Source: Pantoea cypripedii (GTDB lineage Bacteria; Pseudomonadota; Gammaproteobacteria; Enterobacterales; Enterobacteriaceae). From it: a stretch of DNA of 64,000 nucleotides. The stretch is taken from assembly GCF_011395035.1 (NCBI RefSeq), contig NZ_CP024768.1:3259220-3323219 (forward strand), given 5' to 3'. The notes under the pieces are model-generated. The model was not told where the DNA came from and ran no database searches. It was given only the letters and a program-made list of their open reading frames with translations. Positions within the stretch are counted from its first letter, which is position 1. Every line of letters starts with the position of its first letter. Positions 23,433 through 31,887 of the stretch are shown in pieces. A program made the translations under genes and the position numbers.

Positions 23433-23789
23433 ATGAAAAAGACAATTATAGCTTTATCAGCATTTCTGCTGGCTTCGTCGGCTTTTGCCGCAACCACACA
23501 CGCTACTGACGAAACGGTTGCCAATGCGCAGGCAGGGGCGAATACCGCAAAAGAGAAACTGCATCAGACCCAGGATCAGGGTGCTGAGCTGAAGCTCAAG
23601 TCCCAACATGCCGCTGAAGGTAAAAGCGACAGTCTGAGCAGCAAGGCAAGTGAAGGCTCGCAAAAAGCCTGGCATAAAACCAAAGAAGGGACTGAGAAAG
23701 GATGGGATGCCACTAAAGAAGGTGCCCAGAAAGGCTGGAATAAAACCAAAGAAGGTGCCAGCGACGTGAAGAAAAAAGTCACTGAATAA
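23433..23789 (+). CDS. Periplasmic LEA-like repeat protein
   Basis: A 118-residue protein with a typical signal peptide (MKKTIIALSAFLLASSAFA, cleavage about residue 19-20) and a highly charged, amphipathic remainder. The second half contains four copies of an 11-residue repeat around KTKEG..KGWDATKEGAQKGWNKTKEG, a pattern like late-embryogenesis-abundant proteins that stay disordered and protect against drying. Exact function unknown; protection in the periplasm is inference. Start is supported by GAGGGA upstream, and a terminator follows. It is the first gene outside the satellite. Confidence 0.8.
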   Translation: MKKTIIALSAFLLASSAFAATTHATDETVANAQAGANTAKEKLHQTQDQGAELKLKSQHAAEGKSDSLSSKASEGSQKAWHKTKEGTEKGWDATKEGAQKGWNKTKEGASDVKKKVTE

Positions 23790-23800
23790 GCTAATCCCGA

Positions 23801-23821
23801 GGCCGCTAACGCGGCCTTTTC
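23801..23821 (+). terminator. Terminator of LEA-like gene
   Basis: GGCCGC-TAAC-GCGGCC followed by TTTTC. Confidence 0.75.
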
Positions 23822-23906
23822 TTTATCTCTTAAATTCCTCAGCTTTGCTTCCTGCTCGCATAGCACTTACACTGCTCTTTTCTTTCAATAACCATTAAAC
23901 ACGCTT

Positions 23907-24566
23907 ATGTCTGACTCCTTCGTTCGCCAGCCGCTTCCCCTGCCAAACGGTCACAACAAAGTGCTGCTGCACTCCTGCTGCGCCCCCTGCTCCGGGGAAG
24001 TCATGGAAGCAATGCTGGCTTCCGGTATCGATTACACCATTTTCTTCTACAACCCAAACATTCACCCGCTGAAGGAATATGAACTGCGCAAGGAAGAAAA
24101 TATCCGCTTTGCCGAGCAGTTTGGTGTGCCTTTTGTCGATGCGGATTATGACAAAGACAACTGGTTCGATCGCGCCCGTGGTATGGAGTGGGAACCGGAA
24201 CGCGGCGTGCGCTGCACCATGTGTTTTGATATGCGCTTTGAACGCACGGCGTTATATGCCCACGAACACGGCTTCCCGGTCATCACCAGCTCACTGGGTA
24301 TTTCGCGCTGGAAGAACATGCAGCAAATCAACGATTGCGGTGTCCGTGCCGCCGCACGTTATCCCGATATGCTGTATTGGGAATTTAACTGGCGCAAAGG
24401 TGGGGGCTCTGCACGCATGATTGAAATCAGTAAGCGCGAGCGTTTCTATCAGCAGGAATATTGTGGTTGCATCTATTCATTACGCGACAGTAACCGCCAT
24501 CGCGTTGCCAGCGGTCGGGAACGTATCGAAATTGGCGTGCAGTATTACCAGCCAGACGAAAACTAA
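23907..24566 (+). CDS. queH: Epoxyqueuosine reductase QueH
   Basis: QueH performs the last step of queuosine synthesis, reducing epoxyqueuosine in tRNA; it is a non-homologous replacement of QueG. The 219-residue protein has the family cysteines HSCCAPCSG (residues 23-31), RCTMCFDMR (near 109) and EYCGCIYS (near 190), which bind an iron-sulfur cluster and an iron, plus FYNPNIHPLKEYELRK. It overlaps the convergent TetR gene by four bases. Confidence 0.93.
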   Translation: MSDSFVRQPLPLPNGHNKVLLHSCCAPCSGEVMEAMLASGIDYTIFFYNPNIHPLKEYELRKEENIRFAEQFGVPFVDADYDKDNWFDRARGMEWEPERGVRCTMCFDMRFERTALYAHEHGFPVITSSLGISRWKNMQQINDCGVRAAARYPDMLYWEFNWRKGGGSARMIEISKRERFYQQEYCGCIYSLRDSNRHRVASGRERIEIGVQYYQPDEN

Positions 24567-25135
24567 TTCTGCAGGATGCTGGCGAAAAAACGCTGCACCA
24601 GCGTCGCATCCGGCTGACTTCCTTCCTGAATGATGGATCGCAGCAGCCAGGCATCGGTGAACGCTACCGCCGCTTCCGCCTGCTGCGACGTCAACGCCAG
24701 CTGTTGTTGCAGAATTTGCTGATGGCTGGCAATCCATGCCGCTGCGGCCTGCCGCAAACGAGGGCGTGATACCGCAGCCACAAACAATTCGTACTCACAA
24801 ATCAATCTGGCGCGTGCATCCAGGGTCCAGAACAAAAAACGGGTCAGTTGCCGTGCAATGTCCGTTTCTTCTTCCTCAATAAACCACTCGCGCGTTTGCC
24901 GGGTAAAATTCACCACCGCACGTTCGATCACCGCAGCATGCAGCTCATCGAGATTTTTGAAATGATAAGTGACGGTCCCGGGCGAAATATCACAGTCAGT
25001 TGCCACTGCACGATGGGTACAGGCATGTAATCCGTCGCGACGAATAATCGCCGCCGCGCAGTGCAGAATGCTGTCACGCATCTGCTCGCCACCAGCACGC
25101 ATCGCTCTTTTCCCGACACTCATCATCTGACTCAT
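24563..25135 (-). CDS. TetR/AcrR-family regulator
   Basis: A 190-residue repressor-type protein with an N-terminal HTH (ILHCAAAIIRRDGLHACTHRAVATDCDISPGTVTYHFKNLDELHAAVIE, about residues 24-72) and an all-helical ligand domain. The ligand is unknown. It begins one base after the stop of the DUF1471 gene on the same strand, so both are probably one transcript. E. coli pairs a TetR protein (ComR) with a DUF1471 gene (bhsA), but this protein does not look like ComR. Confidence 0.85.
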   Translation of the reverse strand: MSQMMSVGKRAMRAGGEQMRDSILHCAAAIIRRDGLHACTHRAVATDCDISPGTVTYHFKNLDELHAAVIERAVVNFTRQTREWFIEEEETDIARQLTRFLFWTLDARARLICEYELFVAAVSRPRLRQAAAAWIASHQQILQQQLALTSQQAEAAVAFTDAWLLRSIIQEGSQPDATLVQRFFASILQN

Positions 25136-25136
25136 C

Positions 25137-25394
25137 TTATTTCAACAGCTGTGCAGTACCAGAAAAGGTGTTCTTGCCATTGGCAGAAGTGATATGAAAC
25201 GCCGGGGCACCTGCGCGATCAGCTTTTTGAGCGAGCGCAGCGACCAGGTCGTCAAGATTGCTGGCACCGCCGGCGCTAATATGCCCAATCACCTGCTGCG
25301 CGCCTGGAGAAGCAATCTCCGTCGCAGCCAGCGCCGAAGCACTCAGGGAGACCAGCGCACCGGCCATCATCAGTTTTACAAGGATAGTTTTCAT
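25137..25394 (-). CDS. DUF1471 (YhcN/BhsA) periplasmic peptide
   Basis: An 85-residue secreted peptide with signal sequence (MKTILVKLMMAGALVSLSASALA) and the DUF1471 pattern ...ASPGAQQVIGHISAGGASNLDDLVAALAQKADRAGAPAFHITSANGKNTFSGTAQLLK. Enterobacterial members (BhsA, McbA, YhcN) respond to stress and affect biofilms and membrane permeability. GGAG precedes the ATG. Upstream, an inverted repeat ATCGTAC-TCAT-GTACGAT (25595-25612) and repeated GTAC words near 25520 could be operators of the adjacent TetR protein. Confidence 0.85.
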   Translation of the reverse strand: MKTILVKLMMAGALVSLSASALAATEIASPGAQQVIGHISAGGASNLDDLVAALAQKADRAGAPAFHITSANGKNTFSGTAQLLK

Positions 25395-25642
25395 GTTTGC
25401 TCCAATAGAGGGGGGAAATGCTGGAGCGCATGGTAGAGCGATGGTCAGATAAACATAACCCTGCGCCCCTGACAGACTTATTCATTAAAATTGAATAAGA
25501 ACAATCCATGAAAATACCGTACAACGTACAAAATAAAATATCATTACCTGGATAATGAAAAATTACCGATAGTATCTTTCAAAAACCTTCACTCATCGTA
25601 CTCATGTACGATAAATCCATGTCAAGCCCTCTGTTTTCTGGT

Positions 25643-25676
25643 CAAAAAAAAGCAGCGTTCCCAATGAAACGCTGCT
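25643..25676 (-). terminator. mgtA operon terminator
   Basis: On the reverse strand AGCAGCGTT and AACGCTGCT form a 9-bp stem followed by eight T residues. Confidence 0.88.
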
Positions 25677-25704
25677 GTTATAACCGCCCAAATCGTTAAA
25701 TGCG

Positions 25705-25785
25705 CTAACGCAACACCACCGTTAACAGCACGATCACTGCCATGAAGATCAGCAGATGGCACACCACTTTATCCAGTTTGCGCAT
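25705..25785 (-). CDS. 26-residue membrane peptide downstream of mgtA
   Basis: A 26-residue frame starts MRKLDKVVCHLL 15 bases after the mgtA stop, with a strong Shine-Dalgarno (AGGGAGG, six bases before ATG), and ends before the operon terminator. It has a charged N-terminus and one hydrophobic helix (LLIFMAVIVLLTVVL). The position resembles MgtR of Salmonella, a 30-residue peptide after mgtB that promotes degradation of MgtC/MgtA, but the sequence differs. A regulator or subunit of the transporter is inferred. Confidence 0.65.
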   Translation of the reverse strand: MRKLDKVVCHLLIFMAVIVLLTVVLR

Positions 25786-25800
25786 ATCGCCTCCCTGGGG

Positions 25801-28524
25801 TTAAAACCACTGACCAAAACGTTTGATGTAGAGCGTTTTCATCCCCTGCGCGACGACGCAATAACCCAGCAACGTTGCCACCAGCCAGGGGAAATAGGCC
25901 CACGGCAAGGGAACCAGTCCCACCATCGCGCCGAGCGGTGAGAACGGCAGTAAAATCCCGGCCACCATCACGCAGGCGGTAGCGAACAACACCGGTAATG
26001 CAGCCCGACTCTGAATAAACGGAATCTTTTGTGTCCGCAGCATATGCACCACCAGCGTCTGTGACAGCAACCCCTCCACAAACCAGCCGGACTGGAACAG
26101 CGACTGCACTGCCGGAGTATTGGCAGCGAACACATACCACATGATGGCAAACGTCGTGATGTCAAAAATCGACGATGTCGGCCCAATCCACAACATAAAA
26201 CGTTTGATGTTGCGCGCATCCCATTTACGCGGTTTACGCAGGAATTCACGATCCATTTTGTCCCACGGCAGTGCCAGCTGGGAAACGTCATACATCAGGT
26301 TCTGAATCAGCAGATGTATCGCCAGCATTGGCAGAAACGGTATAAAGGCGCTCGCCACCAGCACGGAAAATACGTTACCGAAGTTAGAGCTGGCGGTCAT
26401 ATTCAGATACTTAATGATGTTCCCGAAGGTTTCCCGCCCCTTCATCACTCCCGCCTCCAGCACCATCAGATCTTTTTCCAGCAGGATGATGTCTGATGAT
26501 TCTTTGGCGATGTCTGCGGCGCTATCGACAGAGATCCCCACATCCGCATCGCGCAGCGCCGGTGCATCGTTGATACCGTCACCCAGGAAGCCAACGGTAT
26601 GATCCTGCTGTTGCAGCGCGCGCAGGATGCGTGATTTCTGTAGCGGCGTCAGTTTGGCAAACACGGCACTCTGCGCGGCCACTGTCGCCAGTTGTTCATC
26701 ACTCATCGCCGCAATGTCATCACCGGTGACGATGGTGCCACAGTCGATACCGACCTGCTGGCAGATACGCGCCGTCACCACCGGGTTATCACCGGTCAGC
26801 ACTTTCACGCTGACACCGTTTTCCTGTAGCGCGGTGATGGCTTTTGCGGCGCTCTCTTTCGGTGGATCGAGGAAAGTGAGCAACCCTTCAATCGTCAATC
26901 CCTGCTCATCTGCCACGCTCAGCGCATGCTGCAAACCGGGCTCCGGCAGGACACGGCTGGCCACCAGCAACACACGGAAGCCCTGCTCGTTATACTGATG
27001 CGCCAGTGCCAGCAGTTCCGCACGGCGGGCGGCATCCAGTGGCTGGGTAAGCTTACCTTCACGTTCCGCAGTGGCAATGCTCAGCATCTCTTCCACTGCA
27101 CCTTTGCAGATCAGCAACTGCTGGCCGAGACGACGGTCTGCCACCACTACCGATACCCGGCGGCGCACAAAATCAAACGGCAGTTCATCCACTTTGCTGT
27201 AGTAATCCGCCACAGCACTGCTGACGCGGTTTTCACCGTAGCGCAGAATGGCACGATCCATCAGATTGGGCGTACTGCTTTGATAGTGGCTGTTCAGCCA
27301 ACTCAGCATCAGCACGCGTGAGTTTTCCACCCCCGCGCAATCAAGATGGTGCTCCAGAATGATGTTGTCCTGGGTCAGCGTGCCGGTTTTGTCGGTGCAC
27401 AAAATATCCATCGCACCCAGATTCTGAATCGCATTCAGACGCTTAACGATGACTTTGCGGCGTGACATGGCGATCGCACCTTTCGCCAGATTGGAGCTGA
27501 CAATCATCGGCAGCATTTCCGGTGTCAGACCAACCGCCACCGCCAGGGCAAACAGCGCCGCATCCAGCCAGTCACCTTTGGTCAGGCCGTTAATCAGCAG
27601 CACCACCGGCACCATCACCAGCATAAAACGGATCAACAACCAGCTGACGCTATTAACGCCACGATCAAAAGCCGTTTGCGTGCGGTTGCCGACAATGGAT
27701 TTCGCCAGGCTACCAAAATAGGTTTCCTCACCGGTCGCTACCACCACCGCTTTCGCCGTACCGCTGGAAACGTTGGTTCCCATCAGGCACACGCTACCCA
27801 GTTCCAGCAGGGACGCCCCCTGATCACTGGAAGCACTGCTTTTGCTGGCGAGGTTGCCAGTGACGTCATATTTTTCCACCGGCAGCGATTCACCCGTCAG
27901 GATCGCCTGGCTGATAAACAGATCGCGTGAATCCAGCAAGCGCACATCAGCAGGCACTAAATCACCGGCAGAGAGATAAATGATGTCGCCCGGCACCAGG
28001 GTAGCGATGTCCACTTCCTGTTTGCACGCGGGTTGCTGTGCCGATTCACGACGCAGTACCGTCGCAGTGGTACGCACCATCGATTTGAGAGCCTGAGCCG
28101 CTTTATTGGTGCGAAACTCCTGCCAGAAGCGCAGTAAACCGCTGAGCGTTACCATCGTCACAATGATGATGACACCGGTCAGATCGGTCTCCTCGCCATG
28201 ACGTGCCGGCATCCAGTAATCGGTGAAGAAACTCACCCCAGCCAGCACCATCAGGACATAGATAAATGGATTGTTGAACGCCAGCAGCAGCTGAGTCAGC
28301 GCCGGAGGTGCTTTGTCATGGGCCACCTGGTTTTGACCAAATACCGCCAGCCGTGCTTCAGCCTCGCTGGAGCTTAGCCCCTGTGCATCGCTGTGCACCC
28401 GTGCCAGGGTTTCACTGGCGGTGAAAGCAGCTTCTTCTTCAATCAGATAGCGCGGAGTTTTCTGGCGTGGCTGACGTGCGATGTTCAGCGCTCTTTTTTC
28501 TTTATTGAGTTTCATGTCAGTCAT
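25801..28524 (-). CDS. mgtA: Magnesium-importing P-type ATPase
   Basis: The 907-residue type IIIB P-type ATPase imports Mg2+ across the inner membrane. Visible features: basic N-terminal tail, TGESLPVEKYD (actuator), CTDKTGTLTQD with the phosphorylated Asp, VLTGDNPVVT, GDGINDAPALRDADVGI, and about ten membrane segments including NPFIYVLMVLAGVSFFTDYW. It could equally be named mgtB; the two are close. GAGGAG precedes the ATG. A long leader with a proline-rich peptide lies upstream, and a small membrane peptide follows in the same transcript. Confidence 0.94.
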   Translation of the reverse strand: MTDMKLNKEKRALNIARQPRQKTPRYLIEEEAAFTASETLARVHSDAQGLSSSEAEARLAVFGQNQVAHDKAPPALTQLLLAFNNPFIYVLMVLAGVSFFTDYWMPARHGEETDLTGVIIIVTMVTLSGLLRFWQEFRTNKAAQALKSMVRTTATVLRRESAQQPACKQEVDIATLVPGDIIYLSAGDLVPADVRLLDSRDLFISQAILTGESLPVEKYDVTGNLASKSSASSDQGASLLELGSVCLMGTNVSSGTAKAVVVATGEETYFGSLAKSIVGNRTQTAFDRGVNSVSWLLIRFMLVMVPVVLLINGLTKGDWLDAALFALAVAVGLTPEMLPMIVSSNLAKGAIAMSRRKVIVKRLNAIQNLGAMDILCTDKTGTLTQDNIILEHHLDCAGVENSRVLMLSWLNSHYQSSTPNLMDRAILRYGENRVSSAVADYYSKVDELPFDFVRRRVSVVVADRRLGQQLLICKGAVEEMLSIATAEREGKLTQPLDAARRAELLALAHQYNEQGFRVLLVASRVLPEPGLQHALSVADEQGLTIEGLLTFLDPPKESAAKAITALQENGVSVKVLTGDNPVVTARICQQVGIDCGTIVTGDDIAAMSDEQLATVAAQSAVFAKLTPLQKSRILRALQQQDHTVGFLGDGINDAPALRDADVGISVDSAADIAKESSDIILLEKDLMVLEAGVMKGRETFGNIIKYLNMTASSNFGNVFSVLVASAFIPFLPMLAIHLLIQNLMYDVSQLALPWDKMDREFLRKPRKWDARNIKRFMLWIGPTSSIFDITTFAIMWYVFAANTPAVQSLFQSGWFVEGLLSQTLVVHMLRTQKIPFIQSRAALPVLFATACVMVAGILLPFSPLGAMVGLVPLPWAYFPWLVATLLGYCVVAQGMKTLYIKRFGQWF

Positions 28525-28753
28525 CGTGACACTCCTCTTTTTTACGGCAAAAAATATCCCTGCATGTCAGGCATGCATTATTGGGAAATAAATCAACGAC
28601 AAGGCGTTATTAAAATAAATACGACACACAGGAAATATCCATGCCTGCACACGAGGAGACGAAATAAATCATCCCGCTGACTGAGGCAGTAATTAATGAA
28701 TATTCAACGATGTCGATGCCCGCGTTCTGTCGCCAGATTCGCAGGAAAAGCCA

Positions 28754-28774
28754 GCACACTGAAGGTCAGTGTGC
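28754..28774 (-). promoter_or_regulatory. Leader hairpin overlapping mgtL-like stop
   Basis: GCACACTGA-AGG-TCAGTGTGC is a perfect 9-bp hairpin whose sequence includes the leader peptide stop codon. Ribosome stalling earlier in the peptide would change its folding, as expected for attenuation of mgtA. Confidence 0.6.
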
Positions 28775-28816
28775 GCACCGAGGTGGAGGGAAAAGTGCGT
28801 GTAAAATCATGTGCAT
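28766..28816 (-). CDS. mgtL: MgtL-like proline-rich leader peptide
   Basis: A 16-codon frame MHMILHALFPPPRCAH begins about eight bases after GGGGGAT and ends 241 bases before mgtA. E. coli mgtL encodes a 17-residue proline-rich peptide; low proline or low Mg2+ destabilises translation and lets transcription continue into mgtA. Here three consecutive prolines play the corresponding role by inference. The sequence is not conserved with E. coli MgtL, so the call depends on position, Shine-Dalgarno, PPP and the overlapping hairpin. Confidence 0.6.
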   Translation of the reverse strand: MHMILHALFPPPRCAH

Positions 28817-29266
28817 GATGTTATCCCCCGAGCATTCGCTCGTACTACATTCAAAGCCTGGGAACAATCATCAGAAAAGAGAGAGGATTGCTACCCGCCG
28901 GTTCCGGCAAGCAGCAACAAAAGAATTCGTGCGTCAGCTTGCCTTGTATTGTGTTAAATAAGGGTGACTGTCCAACTGAATTCTCCTGTTTGAAGTTGCG
29001 GCCATTATATTCCTGAAGCCTGTATTGTAAAGTTAATTATTCAGCCATCAATTTCCGTTTAAAATCCGTTGTAAGATGCCTCGCGTTAGTCGTTCCGCAC
29101 CTGAGCGGATGTTAAGTTTTCGCAAATCTGTTCACTCCGTGTTTACCGCCTTATAACCATAAGGTTAGCCTTAGAACTATCAGGCATATAGATATCTGAT
29201 AATTGACTATTATTCATTACAACGCTTTCGTAAACTCGCGTTACTTTTTTAAGGCAAGGAATTCTC
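28817..29266. other. Divergent intergenic region mgtA / peptide ABC operon
   Basis: AT-rich non-coding DNA holding the 5' part of the mgtA leader and promoters of two divergent units. Visible: short inverted repeats CCTTAT-AACC-ATAAGG (29149-29164) and ATCAG...CTGAT around 29178-29200, and AAGGAATT before the ATG at 29267. I find no clear PhoP box. Confidence 0.4.
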
Positions 29267-30835
29267 ATGAAAAAAATAATCCCCTCCCTGCTGGCGTTAT
29301 CGATGGTAGCCGCGTTCTCAGTTGATGCCGCGACGCCGAAAGATACGCTGGTGATTGCCCAATCCACCGACGATGCCGATAGTTTTGACCCAGCCCAAGG
29401 CTTTGAACTGACGACAGTGCAGGCATTTACCAACATTTATCAGCGCCTGGTCCAGTCCGATCCGCAAAATCCGACCGATCTGAAGCCCACTCTGGCAACC
29501 TCATGGCAGCCGGGCAGCGACAACCGCAGCCTGACGTTTGCACTGCGTAAAGATGCCAAATTCGCCAGTGGCAATCCGCTGCGTCCGGAAGATGTCATCT
29601 TCTCACTGGGCCGCGTGGTGAAGCTGAACCTCGATCCTTCCTTTATCCTTACCCAGCTCGGCTGGAATAAAGACAACGTTGATAGCTTCCTGAAAAAGAT
29701 CGACGACAATCATGTCCAGATCAGCTGGAGCGCCAACGTTAGCCCGGCCTATGTACTGAGCCTGCTGTCTGCGCCCGTCTCCTCAATCGTTGATGAGAAA
29801 ACCGCGCAGGCGAACGCGACCAATGGCGACTTCGGTCACGCCTGGCTTGGCACCCATTCGGCAGGCAGCGGCCCTTATCAGATCCGTAAAGTGGTGTTAC
29901 ACGAAGTGGTGCTGCTGACGGCTAACCCCACTTCTCCGGCTGGCGCACCGAAGCTGAAAAACGTCCTGATCAAAAACGTACCGGAGCCAGCGGCACGCCG
30001 TCTGTTGCTGGAACAGGGTGATGTGGATATCGCACGTAACCTCGGCGCTGACCAAATCGCGGCGCTCAAAGGCAAAGCGGGCGTGAAAACTGAAGCCATC
30101 CCAATGGCCTCGCTTTACTATATCCAGTTCAACGTCGGTGCCGATCCGGTGCTGAAAAATCCGGCATTGTGGGAAGCGGCGCGTTACCTGTTCGACTATA
30201 AAGGCATCGCCAACGACCTGCTGAAAGGCCAGTTCGAAGTGCATCAGACCTTCCTGCCAAAAGGTTTCCTCGGTGCGCTGAACGATACGCCGTACAGCTA
30301 CGATCCGGAAAAAGCCAAAGCCATCCTGAAGAAGGCCGGTCTGACCAACGTCAGCTTTACCCTCTCCACCAGCAATCAGCCGCCGTACCTCGACATCGCC
30401 CAGGCGTTGCAGGGTAGCTTTGCTAAAGGTGGCGTGAAGGTTGAAGTACAGCCGGGACTCAGTTCCGAAGTTTCTACCAAGGTTAAAGCGCACCAGTATC
30501 AGGCGACGCTGAATGCCTGGGGTGCTGACTACTTCGATCCCAACACCAACGCCGCCTCCTTTGCTTACAACCCGGAAGATGGCAGCAAAACCATCGCTTA
30601 CCGCTCCGACTGGCACATCCCGGAGCTGAGCAAGCAAACGCTGGCCGCTACCGCCGAGAGCGACAGCAACAAGCGTGTGGAAATGTACCAGGCGATGCAG
30701 CGTGAAGTGCTGAAGAACTCACCTTATGTGATCGGCCTGCAGGCGCGTAACCTGATTGCGCTTCGCGACAACCTGCAAGGCTATGTTCAGGGTATCAACC
30801 CGGACATGGTGTATTACTCACAGGTCACTAAGTAA
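29267..30835 (+). CDS. Peptide-type ABC substrate-binding protein
   Basis: A 522-residue periplasmic family 5 solute-binding protein (DppA/OppA type) with a signal peptide (MKKIIPSLLALSMVAAFSVDAA). Family features include the opening TLVIAQSTDDADSFDPAQGFEL..., LRPEDVIFSLGRV, GSGPYQI and the closing TLNAWGADYFDPNTNAASF region. Substrate cannot be read; di/oligopeptides or a similar small molecule are likely. It is the first gene of a five-gene operon with overlapping stops and starts. Confidence 0.9.
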   Translation: MKKIIPSLLALSMVAAFSVDAATPKDTLVIAQSTDDADSFDPAQGFELTTVQAFTNIYQRLVQSDPQNPTDLKPTLATSWQPGSDNRSLTFALRKDAKFASGNPLRPEDVIFSLGRVVKLNLDPSFILTQLGWNKDNVDSFLKKIDDNHVQISWSANVSPAYVLSLLSAPVSSIVDEKTAQANATNGDFGHAWLGTHSAGSGPYQIRKVVLHEVVLLTANPTSPAGAPKLKNVLIKNVPEPAARRLLLEQGDVDIARNLGADQIAALKGKAGVKTEAIPMASLYYIQFNVGADPVLKNPALWEAARYLFDYKGIANDLLKGQFEVHQTFLPKGFLGALNDTPYSYDPEKAKAILKKAGLTNVSFTLSTSNQPPYLDIAQALQGSFAKGGVKVEVQPGLSSEVSTKVKAHQYQATLNAWGADYFDPNTNAASFAYNPEDGSKTIAYRSDWHIPELSKQTLAATAESDSNKRVEMYQAMQREVLKNSPYVIGLQARNLIALRDNLQGYVQGINPDMVYYSQVTK

Positions 30836-31887
30836 TGGCGGCGTCAGCCCCACAGGCCGGGTTCGCCCGGCCACTCTGGCAACGCACCAGCCGAATCGTC
30901 ACCAGCCTGCTGTCGCTCCTGGTGACGCTGCTCGGCCTGCTGGCCTTTACCTTTATGCTGTCGCACCTGTCACCGGTTGATCCGGTGCAGCAGATCGCAG
31001 GCGATCACGCCAGCGAAGCCACCTATGCGCAGGTGCGTCACGATCTCGGTCTCGATCAACCGGTTCTGGTGCAGTTCTGGCGTTATATCAGCCATCTGGC
31101 ACACGGTGATCTCGGCCTGTCCCATCTGACCAATCAACCGGTGAGTGCCGACCTGATGCGCACCTTCCCGGCGACCATTGAGCTGGCCACCTGTTCGATC
31201 ATTTTTGCGGCGGTATTCGGTGTGGCGCTGGCGCTGCTGGCGGCCTGGAAACCAGGCAGCATCATCGATAACGTGGCGCGTTTTATTTCGCTGCTCGGCT
31301 ATTCCGTGCCGGTATTCTGGCTGGGTCTGCTGGGTCTGCTGTTGTTTTACGCCGTGCTGCACTGGTCCGCCGGACCGGGCCAGCTGGATGATATCTGGAT
31401 TTATACGCTGGAGCCGAAAACCGGTTTTGTGCTGATTGATAGCTGGCTGTCCGGGGACCCTGAGATGTTCCGTAATGCTATCGCCCATATCTGGCTGCCG
31501 GTGGTGATTCTCGGCATGCTGGCGATGGCCGGAATTACACGCCTGCTGCGTGCCGCATTGCTGGAGGAGAGCAGCAAAGAGTATGTCATTCTGGCTCGCG
31601 CCAAAGGTGCTGGCCGCACGCGTATTTTACTGCGTCATATCTTTCCTAACGTGCTCGGCACGCTGATTACCGTTATCGCCCTCTCCTGGGCCACCCTGCT
31701 GGAAGGTTCGGTGCTGACGGAAACCGTTTTTGCCTGGCCCGGCGTGGGTCGCTACATGACTAACGCGCTGTTCTCCGCCGATGTTCCGGCGATTCTCGGC
31801 GCGACCCTGCTGATTGGCAGCTGCTTTATTCTGCTTAACGCGGTGGCCGATGCCCTGACCTGGTTAACCGATCCGAGAACCCGATGA
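30835..31887 (+). CDS. ABC permease, DppB type
   Basis: A 350-residue inner-membrane permease with six predicted helices. It has the N-terminal segment ending in the family pattern LGLDQPVLVQFWRYISHLAHGDLGLSHLTNQPV, and the EAA loop ...EYVILARAKGAGRTRILLRHIFPNVLGTLIT that contacts the ATPases. Start ATG shares a base with the stop of the binding protein (TAATG). It pairs with the next permease. Confidence 0.92.
   Translation: MAASAPQAGFARPLWQRTSRIVTSLLSLLVTLLGLLAFTFMLSHLSPVDPVQQIAGDHASEATYAQVRHDLGLDQPVLVQFWRYISHLAHGDLGLSHLTNQPVSADLMRTFPATIELATCSIIFAAVFGVALALLAAWKPGSIIDNVARFISLLGYSVPVFWLGLLGLLLFYAVLHWSAGPGQLDDIWIYTLEPKTGFVLIDSWLSGDPEMFRNAIAHIWLPVVILGMLAMAGITRLLRAALLEESSKEYVILARAKGAGRTRILLRHIFPNVLGTLITVIALSWATLLEGSVLTETVFAWPGVGRYMTNALFSADVPAILGATLLIGSCFILLNAVADALTWLTDPRTR

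Noticed and set aside
25276..25524. Reverse 82-residue frame overlapping the DUF1471 start
   Set aside because: Different frame over a clear signal-peptide gene; no ribosome site or similarity.
28951..29040. PhoP box for mgtA
   Set aside because: No convincing (T/G)GTTTA-N5-(T/G)GTTTA direct repeat on the mgtA strand.
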